Positions 51,654 through 60,835 of a stretch of DNA of 64,000 nt are shown piece after piece. Positions within the stretch are counted from its first letter, which is position 1; the number at the start of each line of letters is the position of its first letter. Location of the stretch: positions 310,001-374,000 of the forward strand of contig JARFXR010000002.1 in NCBI GenBank assembly GCA_029194535.1. The letters are read 5' to 3'. The notes beneath the pieces were generated by a model. It was not told the DNA's origin, ran no database searches, and worked only from the letters and a program-made list of their open reading frames with translations. The DNA comes from Nitrospira sp. (GTDB lineage Bacteria > Nitrospirota > Nitrospiria > Nitrospirales > Nitrospiraceae). The position numbers and the translations under genes were made by a program.

Positions 51654-52403
51654 TCATCGTCCGTAGCGTCGAAATTCAATGTCGCCGTAGAAGGCCACGG
51701 CCCGTTCCCTGGTATTGTCTGTGTCGGTCATGATCGCTACCCCGTTGATCAGAGAGGGCTCTCCGCCGAAAGCCCTCTTGTAATCTTCATAGATATTTCG
51801 CTCCTCCTCAGCCCACTGCCCAACTTTCTCCTGTCCGCTTTCGACTACAATCATTTGAGCAAAATCGGTATAGGCGTTCGAAACGATGCTCTCAATGGGA
51901 GTTCTGGTTTCCCAGATATAGTTCAACGCCGCGATGGGAACATCCCCGAAAATGGCTTTCGCAGCCATGTATTTGAGTCTTCTTGAAAAGCCGATCTTGT
52001 CGGGGTCATAGGCAAAAGTGATGTAGAGTCTGGCCGGATAATCATCGCCTTGCTTGCGCGCAACATCGCTCTTTTTCAGCAGATTCTCGACTTTCCAACT
52101 CCACCTCACCATCGGAAACTCTTTCGGATCGATCGTGACCTGTTTGACCAAACCCGAAGCCGCCGCCTCGCTGACAGCCTTCACGACGACTTTCTCGCCG
52201 TCGCCCACCACTTCGTAGACCGTGTGGCGGAGAATCTTCTCGAACGTGAGCGGCCTCCAGCCTTCCGGGAAACCTTGTCCAATTCGCGCTGAGGAGAACT
52301 CTCCCACTCGGAGCGTGGAGGGTGAATCCGCCGGAGTATCGGCGGGCCCGAAGAGCAGGGAACAGGCGCAAACGCAGACCGGTGTGATCAATCCCTTTTT
52401 CAT
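51654..52403 (-). CDS. DUF3047 family exported protein
   Basis: 249 residues from an ATG at 52403 that overlaps the stop of the upstream flavoprotein gene (ATGA). A signal-like start (MKKGLITPVCVCACSLLFG) is followed by the DUF3047 pattern: VRWSWKVENLLKKSD, DDYPARLYITFAYD, IVVESGQEKVGQWAEEERNIYEDYKRAFGGEPS and IMTDTDNTRERAVAFYGDIEF. The function is unknown. Translation is coupled to the mercuric-reductase-like protein, so a shared role is likely. Confidence 0.85.
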   Translation of the reverse strand: MKKGLITPVCVCACSLLFGPADTPADSPSTLRVGEFSSARIGQGFPEGWRPLTFEKILRHTVYEVVGDGEKVVVKAVSEAAASGLVKQVTIDPKEFPMVRWSWKVENLLKKSDVARKQGDDYPARLYITFAYDPDKIGFSRRLKYMAAKAIFGDVPIAALNYIWETRTPIESIVSNAYTDFAQMIVVESGQEKVGQWAEEERNIYEDYKRAFGGEPSLINGVAIMTDTDNTRERAVAFYGDIEFRRYGR

Positions 52404-53956
52404 CCTTTTCGTGTCCAGACGAACCACTTTTTCAAGATGTTCTTCTGTCTTTCCGTAAACCGGGCTTTCCGCCAAAGATTTGCTGCCTTCTTATTGGCCT
52501 CAGCTTGCGTCGGATAGGGATGAATGGCGGCCGCGATTGTCTTGGCCCCCGCCCCGACCTTCATCAGTACCGAGAACTCGCTGATCATATCACCGGCATG
52601 GCCCCCGACGATCGTCGCGCCGAGAATCTTGTCGCTCCCTTTGCGAACATGAATCCTGGCAAAGCCTTCCTCCTCACCATCAAGGACGGCACGATCCACT
52701 TCATCCAAGCGATAGGTATACGTTTCAACCTCGATGCCCAACGCCTCGGCATCGTGTTCATAGAGCCCTATATGAGCCACCTCCGGTTGCGTATAGGTGC
52801 ACCAGGGTATGGTGAAGGAATCGATGCTCGCATAGGCTAGTCCGAACGGATGAGGAAAGAGGGCGTTCTGAACGACGACTTGCGCCATGGCATCGGCGGC
52901 ATGGGTGAACTTGTATCGGGAACAGACGTCGCCTGCCGCGTAGATTGTGTGATTGGTCGTTTGCAGCCGCGCATTCACCTTCACGCCGGCGTCGTCGAGA
53001 TCCACTCCCACTGCCTCAAGGCCGAGAGCCTCCACATTGGCCGTTCTGCCGGTACCGAGGAGGATCCGATCAACGGTCACATGATGTCGTTCGCCGTGCG
53101 ACGTCAGAGTTACGTGCGTCCCATCCTCACTCATGCTCACGTGGAGATCCTTCGCGCAACAGAGGACGCTCACACCGTCGCGTTCCATCCGGCCCTGCAA
53201 GATCTCCGCGGCATCGCGATCCTCTCGCTGAAGCACCCCATGCTGTGTCTCGAAGACATGTACGCGGCTCCCGAACCGTGCGAACGACTGCGCCAACTCG
53301 CACCCGATGGGACCGGCACCGATCACCGCAAGCCGCTGCGGCAGCTCGGTGAGCGAGAAGACCGTCTCATTGGTGAGGAATCCCGCCTCCTTCAGGCCGG
53401 GAATCGGCGGGACTGTCGGTCGTGCTCCGGTACAGATCGCCGCCCTCGCAAACCTCAGTGTTCGTCCACCGGCGGGCCCCTCCACCCGAATGGTCCCGGA
53501 AGCTGTAAACTGTCCGCGGCCGATATACACGTCGACTCCTAATCCTGCATACCGACCGACGGAATCATGGCGGCTGATGCGAGCCCGAAGTCTGCGCATG
53601 CGCGCCATCACGGCTGCAAAGTCGTACGTGACACCGGATGGGATGCGAAGTCCGAACTCAGCCGCGTTGCGCAAGTCCGACCATGCACGAGCCGCCCGAA
53701 TGATGGCTTTCGACGGCACGCATCCGACGTTCAAGCAATCTCCCCCCATCAGATGCTGCTCTATCAATGCGACCTTGGCCCCGATACCGGCTGCGACTAC
53801 GGCGGTAATGAGGCCCGCGGTTCCTGCACCCAGTACCACGATGTTATACCGGGCGCTGGACTCCGGGTTCACCCAATTTGAGGGATGGACATGATCCAGC
53901 AGGACCCGATTGTGTTCATCCATGGGTGCAATCGAGCCCGGTTCACCGTGAATCAT
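52400..53956 (-). CDS. Mercuric-reductase-like FAD-dependent disulfide oxidoreductase
   Basis: 518 residues from an ATG with AAGGAAG upstream. FAD motif VVLGAGTAGLITAVVAA, redox pair in MGGDCLNVGCVPSKA (both Cys present), NAD(P) motif VIGAGPIGCELAQSF, and FAD motif YAAGDVC. The C-terminal dimer domain ends with HPYPTQAEANKK. No N-terminal HMA domain and no C-terminal vicinal Cys pair, so it is not a classical mercury reductase; the natural disulfide or other substrate is unknown. It is followed by DUF3047, and this coupling may point to an envelope redox role. Confidence 0.83.
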   Translation of the reverse strand: MIHGEPGSIAPMDEHNRVLLDHVHPSNWVNPESSARYNIVVLGAGTAGLITAVVAAGIGAKVALIEQHLMGGDCLNVGCVPSKAIIRAARAWSDLRNAAEFGLRIPSGVTYDFAAVMARMRRLRARISRHDSVGRYAGLGVDVYIGRGQFTASGTIRVEGPAGGRTLRFARAAICTGARPTVPPIPGLKEAGFLTNETVFSLTELPQRLAVIGAGPIGCELAQSFARFGSRVHVFETQHGVLQREDRDAAEILQGRMERDGVSVLCCAKDLHVSMSEDGTHVTLTSHGERHHVTVDRILLGTGRTANVEALGLEAVGVDLDDAGVKVNARLQTTNHTIYAAGDVCSRYKFTHAADAMAQVVVQNALFPHPFGLAYASIDSFTIPWCTYTQPEVAHIGLYEHDAEALGIEVETYTYRLDEVDRAVLDGEEEGFARIHVRKGSDKILGATIVGGHAGDMISEFSVLMKVGAGAKTIAAAIHPYPTQAEANKKAANLWRKARFTERQKNILKKWFVWTRKG

Positions 53957-54248
53957 AATTCTTCCTTCCCCTCTGCCTTCTCAACATGATGACGGAGCAG
54001 GGAATTGTGGTGTTATGGGAAGGATCATGGACTGAGATGCGCCCGTATGGAAAGTCTTGAGGGACGAAACCATCATTGAAGACGTATCATGGGAATTCCG
54101 GTTCCAACTGTCAACGTCGGTTCCGGTAAGCCCTCATTGGTTCAACCAGGCGGCAATGGAGGTACGATGGGTCCACCGGCTCGAGCGGTGAAGGGAGATC
54201 ATCGTCTGGGAGCGAAGGGGGAGCCGTCTCCGGCTTTGAGTTCACGAC

Positions 54249-54791
54249 CTAGCGAGGCTGGAGATCATGCTCCATGTCCAATCGGCCGAGTGTCCGTTCG
54301 ACCGGATCGACATGGCCGTCCTGATTACGGTCGAGCTCAACAAACTGGTCCTGTGCGAGCTCCGGTGTCTGAATAGCCGGCATCCTTGCTGCACGGTGAT
54401 TCAAACGAGGGTCGTATCGCTGCGGGGTTTCTAGTAGACCATGAAACGCCAACTCCCGCCGAGACGGTTGGATCGTAACCTTGGCGTGCGGCATCCTATT
54501 CACGTGTGTACGCCGATGAGTCTTGCTGCGGCGCGCCTGGGAGGTCTCCGCGAAGTGCTTGGGTCGTTGAACGACCTGCGCTTGCTTATTCCCGACAGCC
54601 GGCCGGATCGCTCCGATACCGACGGGAGCGCCTTGCATTGCCTGTTTCTCCAATGACCCTTTCGCTGTTCCCTCCGCGGAGATCCGTTCCTTGGCCTCCC
54701 TCACTCCCGCCCAGCCGGGACTGACAAGCGTCGCGATCAGTATGGCGGCGGACAAGCACACATCGATCGATTGTTGAGCACGTCGGAACAT
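54249..54791 (-). CDS. Exported EF-hand-like protein
   Basis: 180 residues from an ATG at 54791; the frame is open far upstream, but that part lies under the sulfite-oxidase-like gene. A signal peptide (SIDVCLSAAILIATLVSPGWAG) precedes a basic, low-complexity region. The C-terminus has one EF-hand-like loop (ELDRNQDGHVDPVERTLG). It could bind calcium outside the cytoplasm. Function unknown; the gap of about 290 bp on the far side is featureless to me. Confidence 0.58.
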   Translation of the reverse strand: MFRRAQQSIDVCLSAAILIATLVSPGWAGVREAKERISAEGTAKGSLEKQAMQGAPVGIGAIRPAVGNKQAQVVQRPKHFAETSQARRSKTHRRTHVNRMPHAKVTIQPSRRELAFHGLLETPQRYDPRLNHRAARMPAIQTPELAQDQFVELDRNQDGHVDPVERTLGRLDMEHDLQPR

Positions 54792-54948
54792 GACCCCTCG
54801 TATGGAGTGAATCCTTACAAGTGTAGCAGGCCGAGCCAACACCATTGTGGGCCAAGCAGTTAGGAGATTGGTTCGCCGCGATCCTGATTCCGAGACACTT
54901 GTCAGATGCGGGCTTGTTCCCTTACCCTGTGCAAGGGGAGGATTGGAC

Positions 54949-55593
54949 ATGAGCGACCCGAGTCGATTGACCCAGAAGAAAGAGCAGTGGGCAAAAGCCC
55001 GCCGTGGTGGAGAGGAACGGGAGGTCTTTTTTGAAGGTGACGAACGTCTGCCTCCTGGCCAGCATGTCGTCGAAACCTTCCCCGTTCTCGATCTCGGTTT
55101 CAAGCCGGAAATTCTTCACAGCGAATGGACGTTGTCGCTTGGAGGGTTCGTGACCTCCCCTGTGACCTGGACATGGGAACAGTTTCTGGCGCAGCCTCAG
55201 TTCAGGGACGTCTCCGATTTCCACTGTGTGACCAGTTGGAGCCGTTATGACAACGAGTGGGAAGGGGTCAGTTTCAAACACATCCTGTCGGCGGTCGCAC
55301 CATTGCCACTGGCCAAGTTCGTCCTGTTCAAGTCCTACGACGACTACACCACCAATCTCCCCCTGGAAGCCTGTGACGATCATGACGTACTTCTCGCCTG
55401 GAAGTGGAATGGAGTCCCTCTGACTCGTGAGCACGGCGGCCCTGTGCGGGTGATCGTTCCGAAACGGTATGCGTGGAAAGGAGCGAAGTGGGTCAAAGAG
55501 ATTACGTTTTCGGACAAGGACGAAAAGGGATTCTGGGAGGTCCGCGGCTATTCCAATACCGCACTACCCTGGATCAACGATCGGTACGCCTGA
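54949..55593 (+). CDS. Sulfite-oxidase-like molybdopterin protein
   Basis: 214 residues from an ATG at 54949 with AAGGGGAGG upstream. The sulfite oxidase/YedY-like Mo-binding fold is visible: WTLSLGGFVTSPVTWTWEQFL, DFHCVTSWSRYDNEWEGVSF with the Mo ligand Cys93, and the C-terminal HGGPVRVIVPKRYAWKGAKWVKEITFSD. No signal peptide or Tat motif is seen, unlike most exported members. Substrate unknown. Confidence 0.87.
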   Translation: MSDPSRLTQKKEQWAKARRGGEEREVFFEGDERLPPGQHVVETFPVLDLGFKPEILHSEWTLSLGGFVTSPVTWTWEQFLAQPQFRDVSDFHCVTSWSRYDNEWEGVSFKHILSAVAPLPLAKFVLFKSYDDYTTNLPLEACDDHDVLLAWKWNGVPLTREHGGPVRVIVPKRYAWKGAKWVKEITFSDKDEKGFWEVRGYSNTALPWINDRYA

Positions 55594-55630
55594 AATCAAC
55601 ACGTGCTTCGAGTCATGTACTCGACCGGCG

Positions 55631-55960
55631 CTATTTCTTCACCCATCCGCCGGAGCCTTCCACATAATTCCCGGGTTGGGTATTCTGAATCGTTTTTTCT
55701 CCGGCCAGCGTCTCGACGGCATCCAACGGCGTTTTGTTCCTCCTGGCAATGTCCTCATACGCCTGGCGTCGCTTCCTGTTCACGTCATTGGTAAGAGCCT
55801 GTACATCCTGTCCTGACGAGGTTACAATTCCCAGATAGCCGTTTGCTTTCTCTCCGACCAATCCCTTGGCCTTGGCTTCCTCCAGCGAGATTCCGAACAC
55901 GATGGAGGCGGACCAGAAACACGACGCCGCAACGACGAGGATCATTCCGATCATTCGCAT
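55631..55960 (-). CDS. ydbL: YdbL family protein (DUF1318)
   Basis: 109 residues from an ATG at 55960 (GGGGG upstream; a TTG at 55978 is also possible). A signal peptide (MIGMILVVAASCFWSAS) precedes the DUF1318 pattern: ISLEEAKAKGLVGEKANGYLGIV, VQALTNDVNRKRRQAYEDIARRNKTPLDAVETLAGEK and GNYVEGSGGWVKK. It is the third gene of the ydbH-ynbE-ydbL set and is thought to assist YdbH in the periplasm. Confidence 0.88.
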   Translation of the reverse strand: MRMIGMILVVAASCFWSASIVFGISLEEAKAKGLVGEKANGYLGIVTSSGQDVQALTNDVNRKRRQAYEDIARRNKTPLDAVETLAGEKTIQNTQPGNYVEGSGGWVKK

Positions 55961-55981
55961 CGAGGCCCCCAGCTTCAACCT

Positions 55982-56200
55982 TCAGAACAGCCCGCTATCG
56001 CTCGACAGCACACGATCCAATTCTTTATCGACCTTCACGCGGATCTCGTGATCGATCTTGACGTTCAAATTGATCGTAATCGGCTTCTCGGGAGCCGCCA
56101 CCTCGACCCTCGGCGTACAGCCGGCCAGGCAAGCCGCCATGCCGGCAAGGATCCAGCCGACGGTGGCTGCTGAGTGTCGCTTACGATGATACGTCGTCAT
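55982..56200 (-). CDS. ynbE: YnbE-like lipoprotein
   Basis: 72 residues from an ATG at 56200 (a GTG at 56206 is also open). The lipobox is LAGC, followed by the short YnbE tail PEKPITINLNVKIDHEIRVKVDKELD. In E. coli YnbE is an outer-membrane lipoprotein that pairs with the YdbH tip to bridge the envelope. The order YdbH, YnbE, YdbL is kept here. Confidence 0.87.
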   Translation of the reverse strand: MTTYHRKRHSAATVGWILAGMAACLAGCTPRVEVAAPEKPITINLNVKIDHEIRVKVDKELDRVLSSDSGLF

Positions 56201-56211
56201 CGCCACCTACC

Positions 56212-58998
56212 CTATGGCAGGACAAATCGGTTTTCGACCGAAGTCTCGATATCCTGGACGAGTCTGAGGCTTTTCAAGAGAGCCGGAACGCTTTCCTGCA
56301 CTGTCAAGTTGAGATGGATCGGGGGCGACTGCTTCAAGTCGGGATTTCGTCCTTCGAGTCGAGCCTTGAGGTGCAATTGCCCGTCCTCTTCGTACTGGGA
56401 TTCAACTTGTAGCACATTATAGTGGAAGTTGTTGAGTGCCTTGAGCACGAGTTCCATGCTGGCATTGGCGTCCGTCAAGGCCTTGCTAGTTTCAGAAGAT
56501 GCAGAGTAGCGGATGACCCCGCCGGGCGGGCGGGATTCAAACGCTCCGTCTTTGATGCTGATCCCGCCTGAAGTCACGCTCACAGGAATGGTTCCATCCA
56601 GGAGCCCGGTTCCCTCCAACCCCTTTTGCTGCTCCAGATTCAAGACCTTCCCCAGATCCACCGCTCTCGCCAGCACGGTAAACGCATAGGGAGGATGGGA
56701 CAGATCCGCCCGTACACCCTGACTCGTCATGGTCCCTCCCAAAACCTCCCACCGTACGTCACGGATTTCGAGGATGAGAGGTCCTCCTTGCGAATCCGAT
56801 TCGCTTTGTACCGTGAAGGAAATGTGCGTGGCCTCAATCCCTCGCCTGAACGAGGCGATTTCAACTTTAGTAGGCCGTAACGTCACCCCTTTCTCAGGCG
56901 ACGTCGCGGCAAGGTCCAGGGTCGTGTGCAGACCCACAAATGCAAATTCGCGATAGTAGCCCCGAAGGTTCTCCAGCGTAATCACCGCCGTGCCGGATTT
57001 CACGGCAACGGCGTCCGAAAGACCCGCGTCCCATGTCAATTCCCCGCTCGCTTGCGCCCTGCCTCCTTCTATGTCTAACGGATAGGGCCAAGAATTCCAC
57101 AGCCGTCGTAACCGGACCTTGTCATGATCAAAACGGATGGGGCCGATCGTACCGCGTGCCCATCCTCTGTGTGTCGCAAGAATATGTTCGGCCTCCGCGT
57201 CCAACGTCACGACATGGTCCGGTGTATCGACCCGAACATCGGCCTTGACCGCGACTTCATCGGCTGCAAGCCGAACGGTAAGGTCGGCGGGGATACTACG
57301 ACCCGCCTGTCGTCCAACGGAGATGCCCTGAACCACTGCCGTCCCTCTCCCCCTCCACCTGGTCAGGTATGCCCCTCCCGCCTCCTCCATCTTCAGCAGA
57401 GCGTCCTGAACCATCACCTCTTCATCAGCCCAGCGAAGCACCGGGACTCGCAGTGCGAAGGCCGCGAGGGTAACGGTCCATTCTCCCGTCCCCGGAACGA
57501 ATCGGAACATCGGGGTATTGGCCAGCACAATCGAACCACGATCCACCCTGACTGCCCCTTGACGGAACTTGACGGCTGTAATCGAGGACGATGGGAGGAG
57601 AGATCCTTGAATTTCAGCATCGCGCATGGAAAATCGTCCTTCCACCTTTCCCATGACTCGTTGGATGGAGAGGCTCTCGCTGAGCGGCTTCGGAAGGTCT
57701 CCGACGAGATCGAACGTGCCTTCCGCTGATTCAAGCCGGCTGCCGCGGAGCGTGACGAGGGCAAGAGACATCTCCGCATGTGCGGCATCCTGTGTGGAAT
57801 TCATCGACAGCATCAAAGGACCTTGCACTCGGATGCTCGGGGGCGAGTCGGCTGCGCGCAGTTCGCCGCTCACCCCCCGCCCGCTTTCGATCCGGAAAGT
57901 CTGAGTGTCGGGGGGCAACAATTTTCGATATGGCGCAAGGCCAGCCATGTTCTTTAATTCGATGTCGGCCGTCGCGATCGTACCCGGCTCGATCGTCCAG
58001 CGCAGTTGCCCGGGACTTCCGGAAAAGGTTCCGATCATGGCCGCTGTCAGTTTGCGCCCTAGACCTGCAAGGGCTGGAAGCTTCACGGCCAGCTGCATCG
58101 TCCCTTGCACCTGCGTGTCGGGATCGTGCCAGACTGACGCTAGCGCCGCCGCAGTGGAGGCGGTTCCGACCCAATTGGCCTGGATGCGACCGGTCGTCTC
58201 CCGCCATTCGGATCCGGCGGGCAGCACAAGCGCAAGGAACGGCGCCAACGCCTGAACATTGACGTCGATCATTCCGCGAAGCTGCGCATGCGCCTCACCG
58301 ACGATTGCTTCCGATCGCCAACTGAGGATCGGGACAGAAGAGGAGTCGTTCGCCGCCAATTGAAGCGACATGATGCCGGTAGCGAGATCGGACACGCGCA
58401 GCTCGTAGGCTTGGGTGTCGCTTCCCTGAACGGTGATGGTCGCAAGTAACCCCTCCCCCCGTTGGCGGACCGATCCGCCTACCTTCAACTGCCTGAACGG
58501 CCCGGTCGCACGTTCGCGAGTGATTTCCAACCGCCCGAGTTGCAGATCGTCCCAGGGAAGCAGAGGGATACCCCTGACCAGATCGCTGACGGTGACCATA
58601 TTGAAAAGTGAAAAAAACTGTTCCTGCGCGTGCCTTTCATCCCCCTCAGACTCCTGCGGAATCGGAGGTGGAACAGCCGTCAATCCCATGCGCACATCCG
58701 GCAGCGCGACCTCATCGAACCGTCCAGCCAGGAGACCGGCCAAGCTGTATCTGATTACCGTCTCCCTTGATTCGATGATCAGTGCCTCATCCTGAAGGAG
58801 GTGCTTCAGTCGAATGTTCGAGAGAGAAATCAGACCCCATCCGGGCAATTCCACCCGGATCGTCGCTTCCTCAAATCCTGCGTTATGCAGCCACCGTTCA
58901 AGCAGAAGGGATGCGGCCGTCGGCACGAGCAGCCACACCGCCGCCGTCAGACCGCACAGAGCTATCCCTATCGTAGCGACCGCAAACCCTTTCCTCAT
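56212..58998 (-). CDS. ydbH: YdbH-like AsmA-type intermembrane lipid transport protein
   Basis: 928 residues. An N-terminal anchor (ATIGIALCGLTAAVWLLVPTAASLLLERWL) is followed by a long repetitive beta-rich region, the layout of the AsmA-like YdbH family that forms a hydrophobic groove across the periplasm. The C-terminal part (LNLEQQKGLEGTGLLDGTIPVSVTSGGISIKDGAFESRPPGGVIRY) is a typical YdbH/DUF3971-like segment. It would carry phospholipid between inner and outer membrane together with YnbE. The length is close to the E. coli protein. Confidence 0.87.
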   Translation of the reverse strand: MRKGFAVATIGIALCGLTAAVWLLVPTAASLLLERWLHNAGFEEATIRVELPGWGLISLSNIRLKHLLQDEALIIESRETVIRYSLAGLLAGRFDEVALPDVRMGLTAVPPPIPQESEGDERHAQEQFFSLFNMVTVSDLVRGIPLLPWDDLQLGRLEITRERATGPFRQLKVGGSVRQRGEGLLATITVQGSDTQAYELRVSDLATGIMSLQLAANDSSSVPILSWRSEAIVGEAHAQLRGMIDVNVQALAPFLALVLPAGSEWRETTGRIQANWVGTASTAAALASVWHDPDTQVQGTMQLAVKLPALAGLGRKLTAAMIGTFSGSPGQLRWTIEPGTIATADIELKNMAGLAPYRKLLPPDTQTFRIESGRGVSGELRAADSPPSIRVQGPLMLSMNSTQDAAHAEMSLALVTLRGSRLESAEGTFDLVGDLPKPLSESLSIQRVMGKVEGRFSMRDAEIQGSLLPSSSITAVKFRQGAVRVDRGSIVLANTPMFRFVPGTGEWTVTLAAFALRVPVLRWADEEVMVQDALLKMEEAGGAYLTRWRGRGTAVVQGISVGRQAGRSIPADLTVRLAADEVAVKADVRVDTPDHVVTLDAEAEHILATHRGWARGTIGPIRFDHDKVRLRRLWNSWPYPLDIEGGRAQASGELTWDAGLSDAVAVKSGTAVITLENLRGYYREFAFVGLHTTLDLAATSPEKGVTLRPTKVEIASFRRGIEATHISFTVQSESDSQGGPLILEIRDVRWEVLGGTMTSQGVRADLSHPPYAFTVLARAVDLGKVLNLEQQKGLEGTGLLDGTIPVSVTSGGISIKDGAFESRPPGGVIRYSASSETSKALTDANASMELVLKALNNFHYNVLQVESQYEEDGQLHLKARLEGRNPDLKQSPPIHLNLTVQESVPALLKSLRLVQDIETSVENRFVLP

Positions 58999-59116
58999 GC
59001 CTCGCTCAACTGCTCCTGCTCGATGTTCTCAACCAGTGAAGGTTGGAAGTCAAGCCTGCGGATCTGGTACCCGATCGTCGCACAATCGGCTGACTTCGTC
59101 GGTGCATCCGGGTAAC

Positions 59117-60253
59117 ATGTCGCGCACGCAGATATATCACATGCGGCCCGAGAGCCTCACGATTCGCAGGATTGAATTCTGGCCTGTTGATGTGCCGATG
59201 GCGGACCCTTTTGTCGTCGCGACCGGAGTCCGCTTGTCGGCGGAGAATGTCTTCGTGCGCATGACACTATCGAACGGGGTGCAGGGTTACGGCGAAGCGG
59301 CTCCCTTTCCCGAGGTCGGGGGAGAGAATAGGATCTCGTGTCTGAATGCATTGAAGAGACTCGGTGAGCGCGTGATCACAGAACGAGTCGCCCCCTTCGC
59401 CCACTTTGCGGATATCCTCAAGGACCACCAGCCGCATCAGCCGGCCGCGCGCTGCAGCTTGGAGACCGCCGCCGTCGATGCCTACTGCCGATCCTTGGGT
59501 ATCCCCATGTGGACGCTCTGGGGAAGGGCCGACGTTCGGAGACGAGAAAGCGATATCACCATCCCGATCTGCGATCTGGCAAAAACTATCGACCTGGGGC
59601 GCCGTTGGTACGCCAGAGGCTTCCGCCTCTTCAAGATGAAGGTCGGCAAAGATGTGGAGGAAGATATCAGGCGCTTGGAGGCACTCCATCGTAGGTTGGC
59701 GGGAATCGCGTTTATCGCCGACGGCAACCAGGGCTTTTCACGCGACGAGTGTTCGGCTTTCGTCGCAGGCGTGAACCAATTCGGAGGTGTGTTGACCTTG
59801 TTGGAGCAACCGCTTCCACGCAACGATCTCGAGGGACTCGCGGCCATTCGACGCGACACCGGGATCCCCGTCGCGGCCGACGAATCCGTCCGCTCGCTCG
59901 CCGACGCTCACAGCGTCGTGGCCAGTCAAGCCGCCGACTTCATCAACATCAAGATCATGAAGACCGGACTGATCGAGGCTCGAGAAATCGCGGCCTATAC
60001 ACTTTCCTCAGGACTGCGCCTGATGGTGGGCGGGATGGTGGAAACCAGAGTGGCGATGGGTTGTTCCTTCAGTCTGGTCCTCGGGATCAAGGGATTCGAG
60101 GTGCTAGATCTCGATACGCCGTTGCTTCTGGTGAACGACCCCGTTACGGGTGGGTATCACTACGAAGAAAATCGGCTCGTCCCTTGGAACGCTCCGGGCC
60201 TGGACCTCTCAGTGCAACTCGGCCCAACCGCGACCGTCATCGAGCACGGATAG
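59117..60253 (+). CDS. Enolase-superfamily dipeptide epimerase-like protein
   Basis: 378 residues from an ATG at 59117 (ATG at 59141 is an alternative). N-terminal lid: IEFWPVDVPMADPFVVATGVR. The barrel has the KxK (FKMKVG), Asp in ADGNQG, Glu in LLEQPL, Asp/Glu in ADESV and the second Lys in INIKIMKTGLIEA, the acid/base and metal ligands of the muconate-lactonizing/dipeptide epimerase subgroup. L-Ala-D/L-Glu epimerase is the likeliest; a related racemase cannot be ruled out. It would act in murein peptide recycling. Confidence 0.84.
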   Translation: MSRTQIYHMRPESLTIRRIEFWPVDVPMADPFVVATGVRLSAENVFVRMTLSNGVQGYGEAAPFPEVGGENRISCLNALKRLGERVITERVAPFAHFADILKDHQPHQPAARCSLETAAVDAYCRSLGIPMWTLWGRADVRRRESDITIPICDLAKTIDLGRRWYARGFRLFKMKVGKDVEEDIRRLEALHRRLAGIAFIADGNQGFSRDECSAFVAGVNQFGGVLTLLEQPLPRNDLEGLAAIRRDTGIPVAADESVRSLADAHSVVASQAADFINIKIMKTGLIEAREIAAYTLSSGLRLMVGGMVETRVAMGCSFSLVLGIKGFEVLDLDTPLLLVNDPVTGGYHYEENRLVPWNAPGLDLSVQLGPTATVIEHG

Positions 60254-60255
60254 AT

Positions 60256-60828
60256 CTACTTGCTCGCCGGCTTAGGAGCACTGGAAGGCTTCGGGTTCGA
60301 CACGGTTTTCTCAATCCCGCCCTTTTGGGCTCCGCCGGTCTCCAGCCGAATGATGCCTTCGTCGCTCCAGCCTTCCCCACCGAATGCCAGCTCGGGACCG
60401 CTTCCTTGACCGGACAGACCGGCTCCGCCGCTTGACGAAGGTTTGCTCGCTGCGTACTGCACGACGGAAAAGGTCTGCCCCCCGGAACCGGACAAGGGGA
60501 CGGCCAAGGCGCGGAACGCACCATTGCCCGACTCGCCCGCGACTTGAACGAACAACGAATGATACTTGAGAGGCTGAAAAGGCCTGAATCCCAATTCGTC
60601 GACATTCGCCGTGTACGTTCCGGTCGAGGCATAATGGATCTGCTCCAGACGGTGAATTTCGGAGAGTGCGATCTCCGCTTCCACGGACTTGGCTTTGGTG
60701 ATGAACCGGGAATACGATGCCGCACCCACGGCAATCAGCACCGACACGATGGCCAGTACCGTCATCAACTCCGTCAGCGAAAAGCCTCCGGTCGTTAATG
60801 ATCGCTTCTCGATATCCATGACGTGCAC
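60256..60828 (-). CDS. Type IV pilin-like (pseudopilin) protein
   Basis: 190 residues. The prepilin cleavage and methylation motif is G-FSLTELMTVLAIVSVLIAV, with Glu at position 5 of the mature form. The N-terminal helix is followed by AEIALSEIHRLEQIHYASTGTY, the typical pilin alpha-beta loop. The C-terminal half is Gly/Ser-rich and ends in a Pro/Lys tail. No other pilus gene is near. The start is a GTG at 60828 with GGAA upstream; an ATG at 60819 is possible. Confidence 0.85.
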   Translation of the reverse strand: MHVMDIEKRSLTTGGFSLTELMTVLAIVSVLIAVGAASYSRFITKAKSVEAEIALSEIHRLEQIHYASTGTYTANVDELGFRPFQPLKYHSLFVQVAGESGNGAFRALAVPLSGSGGQTFSVVQYAASKPSSSGGAGLSGQGSGPELAFGGEGWSDEGIIRLETGGAQKGGIEKTVSNPKPSSAPKPASK

Positions 60829-60835
60829 GCCGTTC

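Noticed and set aside
57124-57729. Plus-strand frame inside ydbH
   Set aside because: Antisense shadow; no domain.
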